A DNA stretch of 24,688 nucleotides from a bacterium (lineage in GTDB: Bacteria; Patescibacteriota; Saccharimonadia; Saccharimonadales; Saccharimonadaceae): assembly GCA_029565375.1 (NCBI GenBank), contig JAKQOF010000046.1, positions 1-24,688 of the forward strand. Reading direction: 5' to 3'. The translations under genes and the position numbers were made by a program. The notes beneath the pieces are model-generated. The model ran no database searches, had not been told where the DNA came from, and saw nothing but the letters and a program-made list of their open reading frames with translations. Below are positions 14,912 to 21,699 of this stretch, piece by piece. The stretch's first letter is position 1. Every line of letters begins with the position of its first letter.

Positions 14912-14940
14912 TTGACGGGGAACAACAGAGAAGTTATACT
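14912..14940 (+). promoter_or_regulatory. secE-nusG promoter TTGACG - 17 bp - TATACT
   Basis: The -35 is at 14912-14917 and the -10 at 14935-14940, at ideal spacing. Transcription should start near 14947, giving a leader of about 40 bases. Confidence 0.75.
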
Positions 14941-14950
14941 GTGATTTGAC

Positions 14951-14972
14951 AGTCTGCCTAAGCAGACTTTTT
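14951..14972 (+). terminator. Terminator-like hairpin in the secE leader (possible attenuator)
   Basis: AGTCTGC, loop CTAA, GCAGACT, then a run of T (14968-14972), all between the predicted transcription start and the secE ribosome binding site. Seven perfect base pairs plus a short U-tract fit a weak intrinsic terminator. Confidence 0.45.
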
Positions 14973-14986
14973 GATTGGAGTACAAC

Positions 14987-15334
14987 GTGGCAACAAAAGC
15001 AAAGAAGACACCTGCAAAAAAAGAAGCGGCAACGACAGTTACCCGCATTAAAGCAGCTGACACAAAGGCAAAGCCATCAGCAAAAACCGTTCGCAAGCAA
15101 AAAGCGATCAAAAAGGCGACCGTACGACCAGTACCAAAGCTTCTGCGACCATTTGTCGCGATTGGTGGATACTTTAAGGGAGCATGGTTTGAACTTCGCC
15201 AAGTGCGTTGGCCTAACCGCAAAGCAACCTGGAGCCTGACTGGTGCTGTACTACTGTTCACGGCATTCTTCATCGTCCTTATTGTGCTACTCGACGTGTT
15301 ATTTAAATATTTATTCGAACTAATTTTAAGATAG
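14987..15334 (+). CDS. secE: Preprotein translocase subunit SecE
   Basis: The product is 115 residues from a GTG start, chosen because GGAG (14977-14980) lies 6 bases upstream. An in-frame TTG at 14975 would overlap that site. The first 55 residues are a Lys/Ala-rich, probably disordered extension. The conserved SecE block follows (GAWFELRQVRWPNRKATW), and then a single membrane helix (about residues 85-108). SecE is the small essential membrane partner of SecY in the protein-export channel. The extension is longer than in minimal one-span SecE proteins. It is first in the operon with nusG, the classic arrangement. Confidence 0.93.
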   Translation: MATKAKKTPAKKEAATTVTRIKAADTKAKPSAKTVRKQKAIKKATVRPVPKLLRPFVAIGGYFKGAWFELRQVRWPNRKATWSLTGAVLLFTAFFIVLIVLLDVLFKYLFELILR

Positions 15335-15341
15335 GAACCCT

Positions 15342-15887
15342 ATGACCCAAAACCGATACGACTCAACCCGCCAATGGTACGCCATCCACACTTACAGTGG
15401 CTACGAAGAGAAAGTTGCTGATAGCATTCGCCAACGCATTAATGCCGTCGATATGGCTGACAAAATCTTTGATGTCATGGTGCCAAAAGAGAAGCAAATT
15501 CAGATCAAAAACGGCAAACGTAAAGTAGTTGAGACTAAAATTTTCCAAGGCTACGCACTCGTCGAGATGAAACTGACCGACGAAACATGGTACATCGTCC
15601 GAAACACTCCTGGTGTGACTGGCTTTGTTGGTACTGGCACCGAGCCAACTCCTGTATCTGACAGCGAGATCAGCAAAATCAAGAAGCGCATGGGTGTCGA
15701 AGATCCAAAACACCACATCGACTTTGAACCAGGCGAGGTTGTTAGCATTACCGACGGTCCATTTAAAGGCTTTGACGGCGCAATCAGCGAGATTGATACG
15801 CAAAAGGGTAAGATCAAAGTCATGGTCAGCATGTTTGGTCGTGATACACCAGTTGAACTTGACGCACTGCAGGTTCGCAAGGTTTAA
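15342..15887 (+). CDS. nusG: Transcription termination/antitermination protein NusG
   Basis: The 181-residue protein has the NGN domain (QWYAIHTYSGYEEKVADSI near the N-terminus, then VETKIFQGYALVEM and VRNTPGVTGFVG) and a C-terminal KOW domain (EPGEVVSITDGPFKGFDGAI, ending VELDALQVRKV). NusG binds RNA polymerase and affects pausing, Rho-dependent termination and coupling to ribosomes. Length and domain order are normal. The start ATG is preceded by AGGAA (15333-15337), which overlaps the secE stop, so the two genes are tightly coupled. Confidence 0.97.
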   Translation: MTQNRYDSTRQWYAIHTYSGYEEKVADSIRQRINAVDMADKIFDVMVPKEKQIQIKNGKRKVVETKIFQGYALVEMKLTDETWYIVRNTPGVTGFVGTGTEPTPVSDSEISKIKKRMGVEDPKHHIDFEPGEVVSITDGPFKGFDGAISEIDTQKGKIKVMVSMFGRDTPVELDALQVRKV

Positions 15888-15895
15888 CTAACCTC

Positions 15896-16162
15896 ATGAC
15901 AAACCCCGAGACGCCGGCAGGTGAACAAAAACCAACAGAATTTGTCACCACAATGACGCCAGAGCGAATCGTGACTGTCGCAATGGGCACTACAAATGCA
16001 GAGGTACTCTACAAATTACGCCTCGAACTCATACGCCGTAGCGCGAACGTTCCCGAAGGTACTCGTGACATCCTCCTCGAACAAGCGTATGAGATTGTTA
16101 ATGATCGTTATTCAGACTTTAGTAGCGAACAAACAACTCCAGACTCTAGTCAAACCACCTAG
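15896..16162 (+). CDS. Small acidic hypothetical protein between nusG and rplK
   Basis: The 88-residue product starts 8 bases after the nusG stop with no clear ribosome binding site, so it probably depends on nusG translation. The ends are Pro/Thr/Glu/Gln-rich and likely disordered (residues 1-20 and 77-88). The middle is helical: RIVTVAMGTTNAEVLYKLRL, followed by ELIRRSANVPEGTRDILLEQ and AYEIVNDRYSDF. I recognise no family. Its place inside the normally conserved nusG-rplK junction suggests a role linked to transcription or ribosome synthesis, but that is position-based inference. Confidence 0.65.
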   Translation: MTNPETPAGEQKPTEFVTTMTPERIVTVAMGTTNAEVLYKLRLELIRRSANVPEGTRDILLEQAYEIVNDRYSDFSSEQTTPDSSQTT

Positions 16163-16172
16163 AATATGCTAC

Positions 16173-16215
16173 TATACTTTAGTTACGCACTAAATAAGCT
16201 TCACAATTATTTAGT
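16173..16215 (+). promoter_or_regulatory. rplK promoter -10 (TATACT) and leader hairpin
   Basis: TATACT is at 16173-16178. In the predicted leader, ACTAAATAA (16189-16197) and TTATTTAGT (16207-16215) form a perfect 9-bp stem around a 9-base loop, ending 17 bases before the rplK ATG. It has no U-tract, so it is probably a translational control or mRNA-stability element rather than a terminator. Confidence 0.5.
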
Positions 16216-16232
16216 TCAAGAAAGAAAATTAT

Positions 16233-16658
16233 ATGGCAAAAAAAGTTATCGGAAACCTTAAACTACGTATTCCTGCTGGTCGTGCGACTGCAGGTCCTCC
16301 AGTAGGTTCTACCCTTGGTCAATGGGGTTTGAACATGATGGACTTCATCAACCCTTTTAACGACGCAACTAAAGACCTTCAAGGTAAGGACGTTATCGTT
16401 CACCTGCAGGTATTTGAAGACCGTACCTTTGCATGGAAGTCCCTTGGTCAACCTGTTGATGACCTGATTCGTGAAAAGACCGGTATCAAAAAGGGAAGTG
16501 GCAAGCCACACTCTGAAAAAGTCGGCAAGATCACTCGTGCACAGCTTGAGGAAATTGCAGAGCTAAAGAAAGATCAACTGAACGCAATTGACCTTGATGG
16601 TCGCGTAAAAGTCATCGCTGGTACTGCGCGCTCAATGGGCGTCGAAGTCGAAGGCTAG
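16233..16658 (+). CDS. rplK: 50S ribosomal protein L11
   Basis: The 141-residue protein has the L11 N-terminal domain (LKLRIPAGRATAGPPVGSTL, then GQWGLNMMDF) and the RNA-binding C-terminal domain ending KVIAGTARSMGVEVEG. L11 binds the GTPase-associated region of 23S rRNA together with L10/L12. Length is normal. It has its own promoter, a leader of about 48 bases with a 9-bp hairpin and a weak AAGAAAG in place of a clear ribosome binding site. A strong terminator follows, so rplK is a single-gene transcript, unlike the usual rplK-rplA operon. Confidence 0.97.
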   Translation: MAKKVIGNLKLRIPAGRATAGPPVGSTLGQWGLNMMDFINPFNDATKDLQGKDVIVHLQVFEDRTFAWKSLGQPVDDLIREKTGIKKGSGKPHSEKVGKITRAQLEEIAELKKDQLNAIDLDGRVKVIAGTARSMGVEVEG

Positions 16659-16672
16659 GTTAAAAAGCTTTA

Positions 16673-16705
16673 AAAAATAATCGCCCAATCAGGGCGATTA
16701 TTTTT
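16673..16705 (+). terminator. Intrinsic terminator after rplK
   Basis: A perfect 14-bp stem (AAAAATAATCGCCC, loop AATCA, GGGCGATTATTTTT) ends in a T-run. It separates rplK from the following genes. Confidence 0.93.
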
Positions 16706-16711
16706 ATCTCA

Positions 16712-16762
16712 TGACAATAGTGAAAAAACATGATATAAGTAGTACACATTAATTATAAGGAA
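16712..16762 (+). promoter_or_regulatory. Promoter and ribosome binding site for the small gene at 16767
   Basis: TGACAA (16712-16717) and TATAAG (16734-16739) are 16 bases apart. AAGGAA (16757-16762) lies 4 bases before the ATG. Confidence 0.5.
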
Positions 16763-16766
16763 CTCT

Positions 16767-17042
16767 ATGCCATTCTTTGCAGATAAAGAAGCGAACAATC
16801 CAGAACGTCAACGCACGCCAGCGCTTGTCGTGCAGGAGCTAACAGCAGCAGTGCGTACAGCCATGCGCGCACACCAAATGACTTACTATGGCGGTTTACC
16901 AGCCGAGATCAACAACAATGGAGCCTCGCTTGAAGAGCTCGATGCTAAAGTAGACACACTTATCGATGAAGCGTTGAAGCTCGGTGTAGAAGATAATCCT
17001 GTCATACAACGGATTTTTACAGACGTTCGAGCTGAGTTTTAA
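16767..17042 (+). CDS. Small hypothetical protein between rplK and rplA
   Basis: The 91-residue protein is helical and soluble. It contains TPALVVQELTAAVRTAMRAH in the first half and SLEELDAKVDTLIDEALKLG followed by VEDNPVIQRIFTDV in the second. The start is set by AAGGAA 4 bases upstream. I do not recognise a family. It has its own promoter, and rplA has another, so it is likely a separate small transcript placed in the ribosomal cluster. Confidence 0.65.
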   Translation: MPFFADKEANNPERQRTPALVVQELTAAVRTAMRAHQMTYYGGLPAEINNNGASLEELDAKVDTLIDEALKLGVEDNPVIQRIFTDVRAEF

Positions 17043-17071
17043 CACTCACACTTTCATTTTTACCTAATTTG

Positions 17072-17146
17072 TGCTATAATCAAGGTATAACAATCAATGT
17101 TGGGAGGCCTAAACAGCCGTTTGCACCACAGAAAGGGTTACCACCT
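17072..17146 (+). promoter_or_regulatory. rplA extended -10 promoter and leader, possible L1-binding site
   Basis: TGC followed by TATAAT (17075-17080) forms an extended -10. The predicted leader (about 17087-17146) contains GGGAGGCC, a GGC/GCC hairpin, ACCACAG and the ribosome binding site AAAGGG (17132-17137). L1 autoregulates its own mRNA in several bacteria, so this leader is a candidate target; that is inference. Confidence 0.5.
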
Positions 17147-18166
17147 ATGGCAAAGAAAGCCGAATTATTGGTTGAGGCAAAAGCCTTGAACCTCGACGTT
17201 ACCGACAAAAACACTATTTCTCAGATTGAGATTGCAATTGCAAATGCAAAGTCTGACGCATCAGACGCAGCCGCACCAGTTGTTGCAGCCGAGACTGTTG
17301 AAGTAGCTGAAGAAGTAAAAACAGCAAAAGCTGGAAAGCGAAGCGAAAAATCTCTTGCAGAAGCTGAAGCAAAAGCAGAAAAAGAAGCTCGCAAGGAAGC
17401 TGGTGACACAAGCCCACTTTCAGAGGGAGCTGAGGCTAACAACAAAAAAGGCCCACGCCCTGTTGCTCGTCCTCGTATTGAGCGCCGTGGTAAAGCCTAC
17501 CAAAAGGTCGCCACTCTGGTTGAAAAAGACACAGTCTACAGCCTGGTTGATGCACTTGAACTTGCAACCAAGACAAACCCTGCAAAGTTTGACGCTAGCG
17601 TTGAAATTCACGTAAAACTGGGCGTAGACCCTCGCCAAGCAGACCAAAACATCCGCGCAACCGTCTCACTACCTAACGGTACTGGTAAGACAATCCGCGT
17701 TGCTGTATTTGCTCCAGAAGCAGACCACGCCGCTGCATCAAAAGCAGGTGCTGACATTGTTGGTGACGAGACATTCCTTGCACAACTCGACAAAGAAAAC
17801 ATTGACTTCGACATCTTGATCGCGACACCTGCATACATGCCACGCCTTGGTAAGTACGCCAGGTTGCTTGGTCCACGTGGCCTTATGCCAAACCCTAAGA
17901 GTGGATCTGTTGCCGTTGACGTTGCCAAAGCAACGACTGAAGCAAAAGCTGGTAAAGTTGAATACCGCGTCGACAAGCAAGCAATTGTTCACCTTTCAAT
18001 CGGTAAGGTAAGCTTTGGTGCTGCTAAGCTTGCAGAGAACGCAAAGGCCTTCTTTGACAGCCTACAAAGCCAAAAGCCAACCAGCATTAAGTCTGCATAC
18101 GTCAAATCAACCAGTATCAGCACCACGCAAGGTCCTGGCATCAAAGTTGAAAACGTTACAAACTAA
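17147..18166 (+). CDS. rplA: 50S ribosomal protein L1 with a long N-terminal extension
   Basis: The start is the ATG at 17147 with AAAGGG upstream; an in-frame upstream codon at 17069 lies before the -10 box. The product has 339 residues against about 230 for ordinary L1. The L1 body runs from about residue 112 (GKAYQKVATLVEKDTVYSLV) through PNGTGKTIRVAVFA and PRLGKYARLLGPRGLMPNPK to SIKSAYVKSTSISTTQGPGI. The first 33 residues (AELLVEAKALNLDVTDKNTI, then a helix) look like a SAP/Rho-N-type helical module. Residues 34-110 are an Ala/Glu/Lys linker. L1 forms the ribosomal stalk that binds exiting tRNA and can repress its own operon. The extension may add nucleic-acid contact. A terminator follows. 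Confidence 0.95.
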   Translation: MAKKAELLVEAKALNLDVTDKNTISQIEIAIANAKSDASDAAAPVVAAETVEVAEEVKTAKAGKRSEKSLAEAEAKAEKEARKEAGDTSPLSEGAEANNKKGPRPVARPRIERRGKAYQKVATLVEKDTVYSLVDALELATKTNPAKFDASVEIHVKLGVDPRQADQNIRATVSLPNGTGKTIRVAVFAPEADHAAASKAGADIVGDETFLAQLDKENIDFDILIATPAYMPRLGKYARLLGPRGLMPNPKSGSVAVDVAKATTEAKAGKVEYRVDKQAIVHLSIGKVSFGAAKLAENAKAFFDSLQSQKPTSIKSAYVKSTSISTTQGPGIKVENVTN

Positions 18167-18184
18167 TCATTCCTAATTGATTAT

Positions 18185-18215
18185 AAATACCGCTCTCACG
18201 ATGAGGGCGGTATTT
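18185..18215 (+). terminator. Intrinsic terminator after rplA
   Basis: AAATACCGCTCTC, loop ACGAT, GAGGGCGGTATTT: a 13-bp stem with one U-G wobble and a T-run. It isolates rplA from thyA. Confidence 0.9.
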
Positions 18216-18276
18216 TATACAATATGCAAAACGCAGTGTGATATGTCATACTAGATACACAACGAACGGGGGTAAC

Positions 18277-19197
18277 ATGCGACAGTATCTCGACTTACTT
18301 GAGGATATAAAAAAGAACGGTGTGAAAAAAAGTGACCGTACCGGCACGGGTACGATAAGTGTTTTTGGGCGTCAACTACGATATGACCTGTCGGAAGGCT
18401 TTCCTGCAGTCACGACAAAAAAGTTATTTATGCGGAGTGTTGTTCACGAGCTTTTGTGGTTTTTGCAGGGCACAGGTAACATTGAGTACCTTGCCAAAAA
18501 CGATGTCCATATTTGGGATGAGTGGCCATACAAAGCGTACCTACTCGCCAACAAACAACCCGTCCCTGACGCGTCGAGCGAAGAGTGGCAAACTGGTATT
18601 AAGGAATTTATCGCGCATATTGCCAGTGATCACGACTTTGCGATGAAGTGGGGTGACCTCGGTCCAGTCTACGGCGTACAGTGGCGACATTGGCCGGACG
18701 GCAATGGTGGCACTATTGACCAAATTGCCAAAGCAATCGACATGATCAAAAACAACCCGGACTCCCGTCGCAATATCGTCAGTGCATGGAACGTGGCAGA
18801 GATTGACGAAATTGTCCGTATTGGCGGTTTGCCACCATGCCACAATATGTTCCAATTTTATGTGCGTGAAGGCAAACTTGATCTGCAGTTATATCAGCGA
18901 AGTGCCGATACATTCCTTGGTGTACCGTTCAATATCGCTTCGTACTCCTTGCTACTCAGCATGGTCGCACAAGTAACCGGCCTACAGCCCGGAGAGTTTG
19001 TTCATACACTTGCAGATACACATATCTACCTGAACCATCTTGACCAAGTCAACGAACAACTGTCACGCACACCGCGTGCGTTACCGACGTTGAAGTTAAA
19101 TCCAGACGTAAAAAGCATCGACGACTTTACGTTTGATGATATTGAACTGGTTGACTATGACCCGTATCCAGCCATCAAAGCACCTATCGCTGTTTAG
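18277..19197 (+). CDS. thyA: Thymidylate synthase
   Basis: The 306-residue protein carries the classic ThyA motifs: SDRTGTGTISVFGRQLRYDL, FPAVTTKKLFMRSVVHELLW, the active-site region GLPPCHNMFQFYV (nucleophile Cys at residue 188), LYQRSADTFLGVPFNIASYS and DTHIYLNHLDQ. It methylates dUMP to dTMP using methylene-tetrahydrofolate, releasing dihydrofolate. The ATG at 18277 (MRQYLDLLEDI) is chosen because GGGGG lies just upstream and known ThyA proteins begin this way; an in-frame codon at 18238 would add 13 non-family residues. Length is normal. folA, which regenerates the folate, overlaps the 3' end by 4 bases on the other strand. Confidence 0.97.
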   Translation: MRQYLDLLEDIKKNGVKKSDRTGTGTISVFGRQLRYDLSEGFPAVTTKKLFMRSVVHELLWFLQGTGNIEYLAKNDVHIWDEWPYKAYLLANKQPVPDASSEEWQTGIKEFIAHIASDHDFAMKWGDLGPVYGVQWRHWPDGNGGTIDQIAKAIDMIKNNPDSRRNIVSAWNVAEIDEIVRIGGLPPCHNMFQFYVREGKLDLQLYQRSADTFLGVPFNIASYSLLLSMVAQVTGLQPGEFVHTLADTHIYLNHLDQVNEQLSRTPRALPTLKLNPDVKSIDDFTFDDIELVDYDPYPAIKAPIAV

Positions 19198-19676
19198 CGA
19201 CGATTATAGACAACAAAGTCATAGTCGTACTTGTTGGCTTCGTCTTTGTCATGATGCTCTCGACTGACCTCTTGCCAAATGGCAGGATCAATCTCTGGAA
19301 AGAACACTTGTGCGGCAAACATCTCACCAACCTCTGTGACATATAGTTTGCTAACAGTCTCAAGCGCGAGTGCGTATATCTGACCACCACCGATAACGTA
19401 TATATCATCACTGGTTGCAGCTTTGTAGGCAGCTTCAAGGTCACGGACGATAGTAAACCCGGGAGCTTCGTCCAAATCACGGCTGATGACGATATTTTGG
19501 CGGTTTGGTAGAGGTCGCCCAAGCGACTCGTACGTCTTGCGGCCCATGATAATTGTGTGTCCTGTCGTTATTTCTTTAAAGTGACGCAAATCTGCTGGCA
19601 AATCATGCGCCCACAGCAAATCGTTGGCAGCGCCAATGCCGTGGTTCTTGTCAAAGGCTACAATAATACTTTTCAT
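19194..19676 (-). CDS. folA: Dihydrofolate reductase
   Basis: The 160-residue protein has the DHFR layout: KSIIVAFDKNHGIGAANDLL, then PADLRHFKEITTGHTIIMGR with the catalytic Asp in PADLRHF, KTYESLGRPLPNRQNIVISR, and IYVIGGGQIY for cofactor binding. It reduces dihydrofolate made by ThyA. The ATG at 19676 is chosen over a GTG at 19682. A minus-strand TACCAT (19690 to 19685) lies 8 bases upstream, so the transcript is leaderless or nearly so. Instead of sharing an operon with thyA, it converges on it with a 4-base overlap, which is unusual for this functional pair. Confidence 0.96.
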   Translation of the reverse strand: MKSIIVAFDKNHGIGAANDLLWAHDLPADLRHFKEITTGHTIIMGRKTYESLGRPLPNRQNIVISRDLDEAPGFTIVRDLEAAYKAATSDDIYVIGGGQIYALALETVSKLYVTEVGEMFAAQVFFPEIDPAIWQEVSREHHDKDEANKYDYDFVVYNRR

Positions 19677-19706
19677 ATACACTTATGGTAACAGAGTCGT
19701 GGGTCG

Positions 19707-19715
19707 TGATACAAT
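19707..19715 (+). promoter_or_regulatory. dcd-tmk extended -10 promoter
   Basis: TGA followed by TACAAT (19710-19715) forms an extended -10. The leader has two purine-rich blocks (AAAAGGGG and GGGGAG), the second about 10 bases before the GTG at 19761. Confidence 0.5.
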
Positions 19716-19760
19716 CGGTGTAGATAAGAACAAAAGGGGAAATAGGGGAGAGTTTCAGAC

Positions 19761-20480
19761 GTGAGTGTCTATAGTAATACCGAAATTAAGGCCGCAATTG
19801 CAGATGGCACTATTGTCAGCGTTCCATTTAACGAAAAGCACATATCAGAGGCGAGCCTCGACTTTACGTTAGGACATTACTTTTACAAACAAGAGTATGA
19901 AGAGCAGTCACGCGTGTACAACCCCTTCGTCAAAACTGATGTCGATCGCTACTTTAAAGGCCCCCTTGAAGCTATCCCTCACAAGGAGTGGTGCAAAAAA
20001 AATGGCTATGAGCTGTTTGAGAATATCCCTGAAGACCACCCGATTATCGTCTTGCAGCCCGGAGAGCGTATTTTGGCACATACACATGAGTTTATTGGTA
20101 TTCGCGCGCATGGTGGTGCCAGCGAGGTAAAGTCACGCAGTAGTTGGGGACGCAACGGTGTTGCTGTGTGTTTTGACGCTGGCTGGATTGACCCAGGTTA
20201 CATCAACCGCATTACACTCGAAATCTATAACTTGAACCAACACGAGTCTGTCGTGCTGCCTGTTGGCGAACGCATTGGTCAACTGATCTTTCACAAGACC
20301 GGCCCCGTTGAAGGCGACTATAGCGACGGCCGTGAAGGTATGAGCGGCAAATACCAACACACCTCAGATCTCGATGAGCTCATCCGCACTTGGTCACCAG
20401 AGCAAATGCTACCTCGTGCCTACAAAGATACTCGTAAGCCAGCACCAGTTATTGATTTGCTACCAAAGGGCATGAAGTAA
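19761..20480 (+). CDS. dcd: dCTP deaminase (dUTPase superfamily)
   Basis: The 239-residue product from a GTG start belongs to the trimeric dCTP deaminase/dUTPase family: SEASLDFTLGHYFY, VLQPGERILAHTHEFIGI, KSRSSWGRNGV (phosphate-binding Arg), FDAGWIDPGYINRITLEIYN (with the TLE catalytic Glu) and GERIGQLIFHKT. It converts dCTP to dUTP, supplying dUMP for ThyA. It is about 45 residues longer than typical bacterial Dcd, mainly through the segment at about residues 48-85 and the C-terminal tail. Some long relatives are bifunctional dCTP deaminase/dUTPases; since no separate dUTPase is seen here this is plausible but untested. Its stop overlaps the tmk start by one base. Confidence 0.93.
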   Translation: MSVYSNTEIKAAIADGTIVSVPFNEKHISEASLDFTLGHYFYKQEYEEQSRVYNPFVKTDVDRYFKGPLEAIPHKEWCKKNGYELFENIPEDHPIIVLQPGERILAHTHEFIGIRAHGGASEVKSRSSWGRNGVAVCFDAGWIDPGYINRITLEIYNLNQHESVVLPVGERIGQLIFHKTGPVEGDYSDGREGMSGKYQHTSDLDELIRTWSPEQMLPRAYKDTRKPAPVIDLLPKGMK

Positions 20481-21163
20481 TGAGCGCGCACGTTCGTGGC
20501 ACGTTCATCGCAATTGAAGGCGGTGATGGCTCGGGCAAGGGAACGCAATCCGAACTGCTGGCAGAATACGCACGAAGCCTTGATAAAACCGTTCTTAAGG
20601 TCAGCTTTCCCCGCTACGGTGAAAAGTCTGCATACTATGCAGGTAAATACCTTGACGGCACATATGGCGCTGTCAATGACGTGCACGCCGACCTCGCAAG
20701 CCTGACGTATGCGTTGGATCGCTTCGCTGCAAAAGACGAACTGACATCGGCGCTCGACCAAGGCCAGCTGGTCATCGCGGATCGCTACGTCGCGTCAAAC
20801 CTCGCACACCAAGGAACCAAGTTTACCAGTGATGACGATCGTCACGCGTACTATGACCGCATGCTGGACACAGAGTACGGTATTCTTGCTATTCCACGTC
20901 CTGACATCAACATCGTCCTGATTATGCCAACAGCGCTGGCACAGTCAAATGTTGATAAAAAAGAAGCCCGCACATATACGGACAAAAAGCGTGATATTCA
21001 TGAGGCCGACCCGGATCATCTTGATAAAGCCAAATCAAATTACGAAGAGTTGTGTCGACTGTATCCAGATGAGTTTATTGCTGTCCAGTGTGTAGACGCG
21101 AGTGGTGAGATGCGTTCTATTGACGCTATCCAACAAGACATTAGAGCACTTCTTAGTATATAA
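20480..21163 (+). CDS. tmk: Thymidylate kinase
   Basis: The 227-residue protein has the P-loop EGGDGSGKGT (residues 13-22), SFPRYGE, the DRYVASNLAHQG motif of dTMP kinases, and a lid-like basic region (ARTYTDKKRDIHEADPDHLD). It phosphorylates dTMP to dTDP, following ThyA. The start codon overlaps the dcd stop (TAATG), so dcd and tmk are coupled. Length is slightly above the usual 205-215. It is the last gene of the thymidylate block; the region after it is folded and GC-rich. Confidence 0.95.
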   Translation: MSAHVRGTFIAIEGGDGSGKGTQSELLAEYARSLDKTVLKVSFPRYGEKSAYYAGKYLDGTYGAVNDVHADLASLTYALDRFAAKDELTSALDQGQLVIADRYVASNLAHQGTKFTSDDDRHAYYDRMLDTEYGILAIPRPDINIVLIMPTALAQSNVDKKEARTYTDKKRDIHEADPDHLDKAKSNYEELCRLYPDEFIAVQCVDASGEMRSIDAIQQDIRALLSI

Positions 21164-21175
21164 AGTCGTAGTGAG

Positions 21176-21214
21176 AGCCTCGGCTCTACACCAAAATTGG
21201 TGGAGCCAGAGGCT
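21176..21214. repeat. Long bulged hairpin downstream of tmk
   Basis: AGCCTC, GGCTC and CACCAA pair with TTGGTG, GAGCC and GAGGCT: 17 base pairs with a 2-base bulge on one side and a 1-base bulge on the other. It has no T-run on the plus strand. It could end tmk in a Rho-independent-like way or belong to the minus-strand cassette. Confidence 0.6.
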
Positions 21215-21235
21215 GGTTGAGGGAAAATAGTGCAG

Positions 21236-21285
21236 CCTGGACGGCGACATGTCGGACCGCGCTGTCCTCGATGTCGCCGCCCAGG
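21236..21285 (-). repeat. Strong GC-rich hairpin 3' of the orphan gene at 21586-21296
   Basis: CCTGGACGGCGACAT (21236-21250) pairs with ATGTCGCCGCCCAGG (21271-21285), 14 Watson-Crick pairs and one wobble or mismatch depending on strand. The 20-base loop can fold again (GGAC/GTCC). On the minus strand it begins 10 bases after the stop codon and is followed by ACTATTTTCC, so it may be a terminator or a stable 3' RNA. Confidence 0.65.
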
Positions 21286-21295
21286 GGCTTCGGAC

Positions 21296-21586
21296 CTAGT
21301 AGTCCGTGAAGGCGAGCGCTTCTTCGAGCGCCTTGGTGAGGTTGCGAGCGAACTCACCGGCCGGGTACTGACCCGTCAGGTGGTCCTTCAGCGCCGCACG
21401 CAGCTCACGCTCCGTGAAGTCGGTGGTGCTCACCAGCTGCTGGATCGCCTCGTCGAGCTGTTCGGCCGTCGTGATGGACTTGCGGTCCGCCACCTTGAAC
21501 CTCACAGACTTGACTGCGTCGTGAGCAGCGGTGTGCTGCTGACCACGGATTGAGTACGGCGTCTTCACGCCGATACCTGATGCCAT
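21296..21586 (-). CDS. GC-rich orphan gene A, unknown function
   Basis: The 96-residue product has an ATG preceded by GAGGGAGAA (GGAG 9 bases or so upstream on the minus strand) and a full consensus promoter. The first 30 residues are polar and mixed (ASGIGVKTPYSIRGQQHTAA). The rest is strongly helical: ITTAEQLDEAIQQLV, then FTERELRAALKDHL and GEFARNLTKALEEALAF. I recognise no family. Base use is unlike the neighbours: the segment 21361-21420 counts 40 G+C in 60, against 25-30 in 60 for typical segments elsewhere, and codons end mostly in C or G. It may be a transferred gene or one under special codon selection. It lies between tmk and rplJ with folded RNA on both sides. Confidence 0.7.
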   Translation of the reverse strand: MASGIGVKTPYSIRGQQHTAAHDAVKSVRFKVADRKSITTAEQLDEAIQQLVSTTDFTERELRAALKDHLTGQYPAGEFARNLTKALEEALAFTDY

Positions 21587-21608
21587 AGTTGTTCTCCCTC
21601 GTGTTGTA

Positions 21609-21623
21609 CACCCTCATGGGGTG
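21609..21623 (-). other. 5' UTR hairpin of orphan gene A
   Basis: On the minus strand CACCC, loop CATGA, GGGTG, in a predicted leader of about 75 bases, upstream of the ribosome binding site. Confidence 0.45.
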
Positions 21624-21669
21624 CTACATGGATGTCATGCTGCGCGGGTTGCACTGCAGACGAGTTCTT

Positions 21670-21699
21670 ATTATACATAACCACGACACATTTTGTCAA
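21670..21699 (-). promoter_or_regulatory. Consensus promoter of orphan gene A: TTGACA - 18 bp - TATAAT
   Basis: Both hexamers are perfect on the minus strand (21699 to 21694 and 21675 to 21670). It is one of the strongest promoter sequences in the window and is back-to-back with the rplJ promoter. Confidence 0.8.

Noticed and set aside
15363..15803. A 146-codon open frame opposite nusG
   Set aside because: nusG is unambiguous and fills the region; no start signals on the other strand.
21230..21553. A 107-codon open frame on the plus strand, opposite orphan gene A
   Set aside because: It starts inside a stable hairpin without a ribosome binding site or promoter, and GC-rich DNA often leaves the opposite strand open. 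The minus-strand gene has a full promoter and ribosome binding site.
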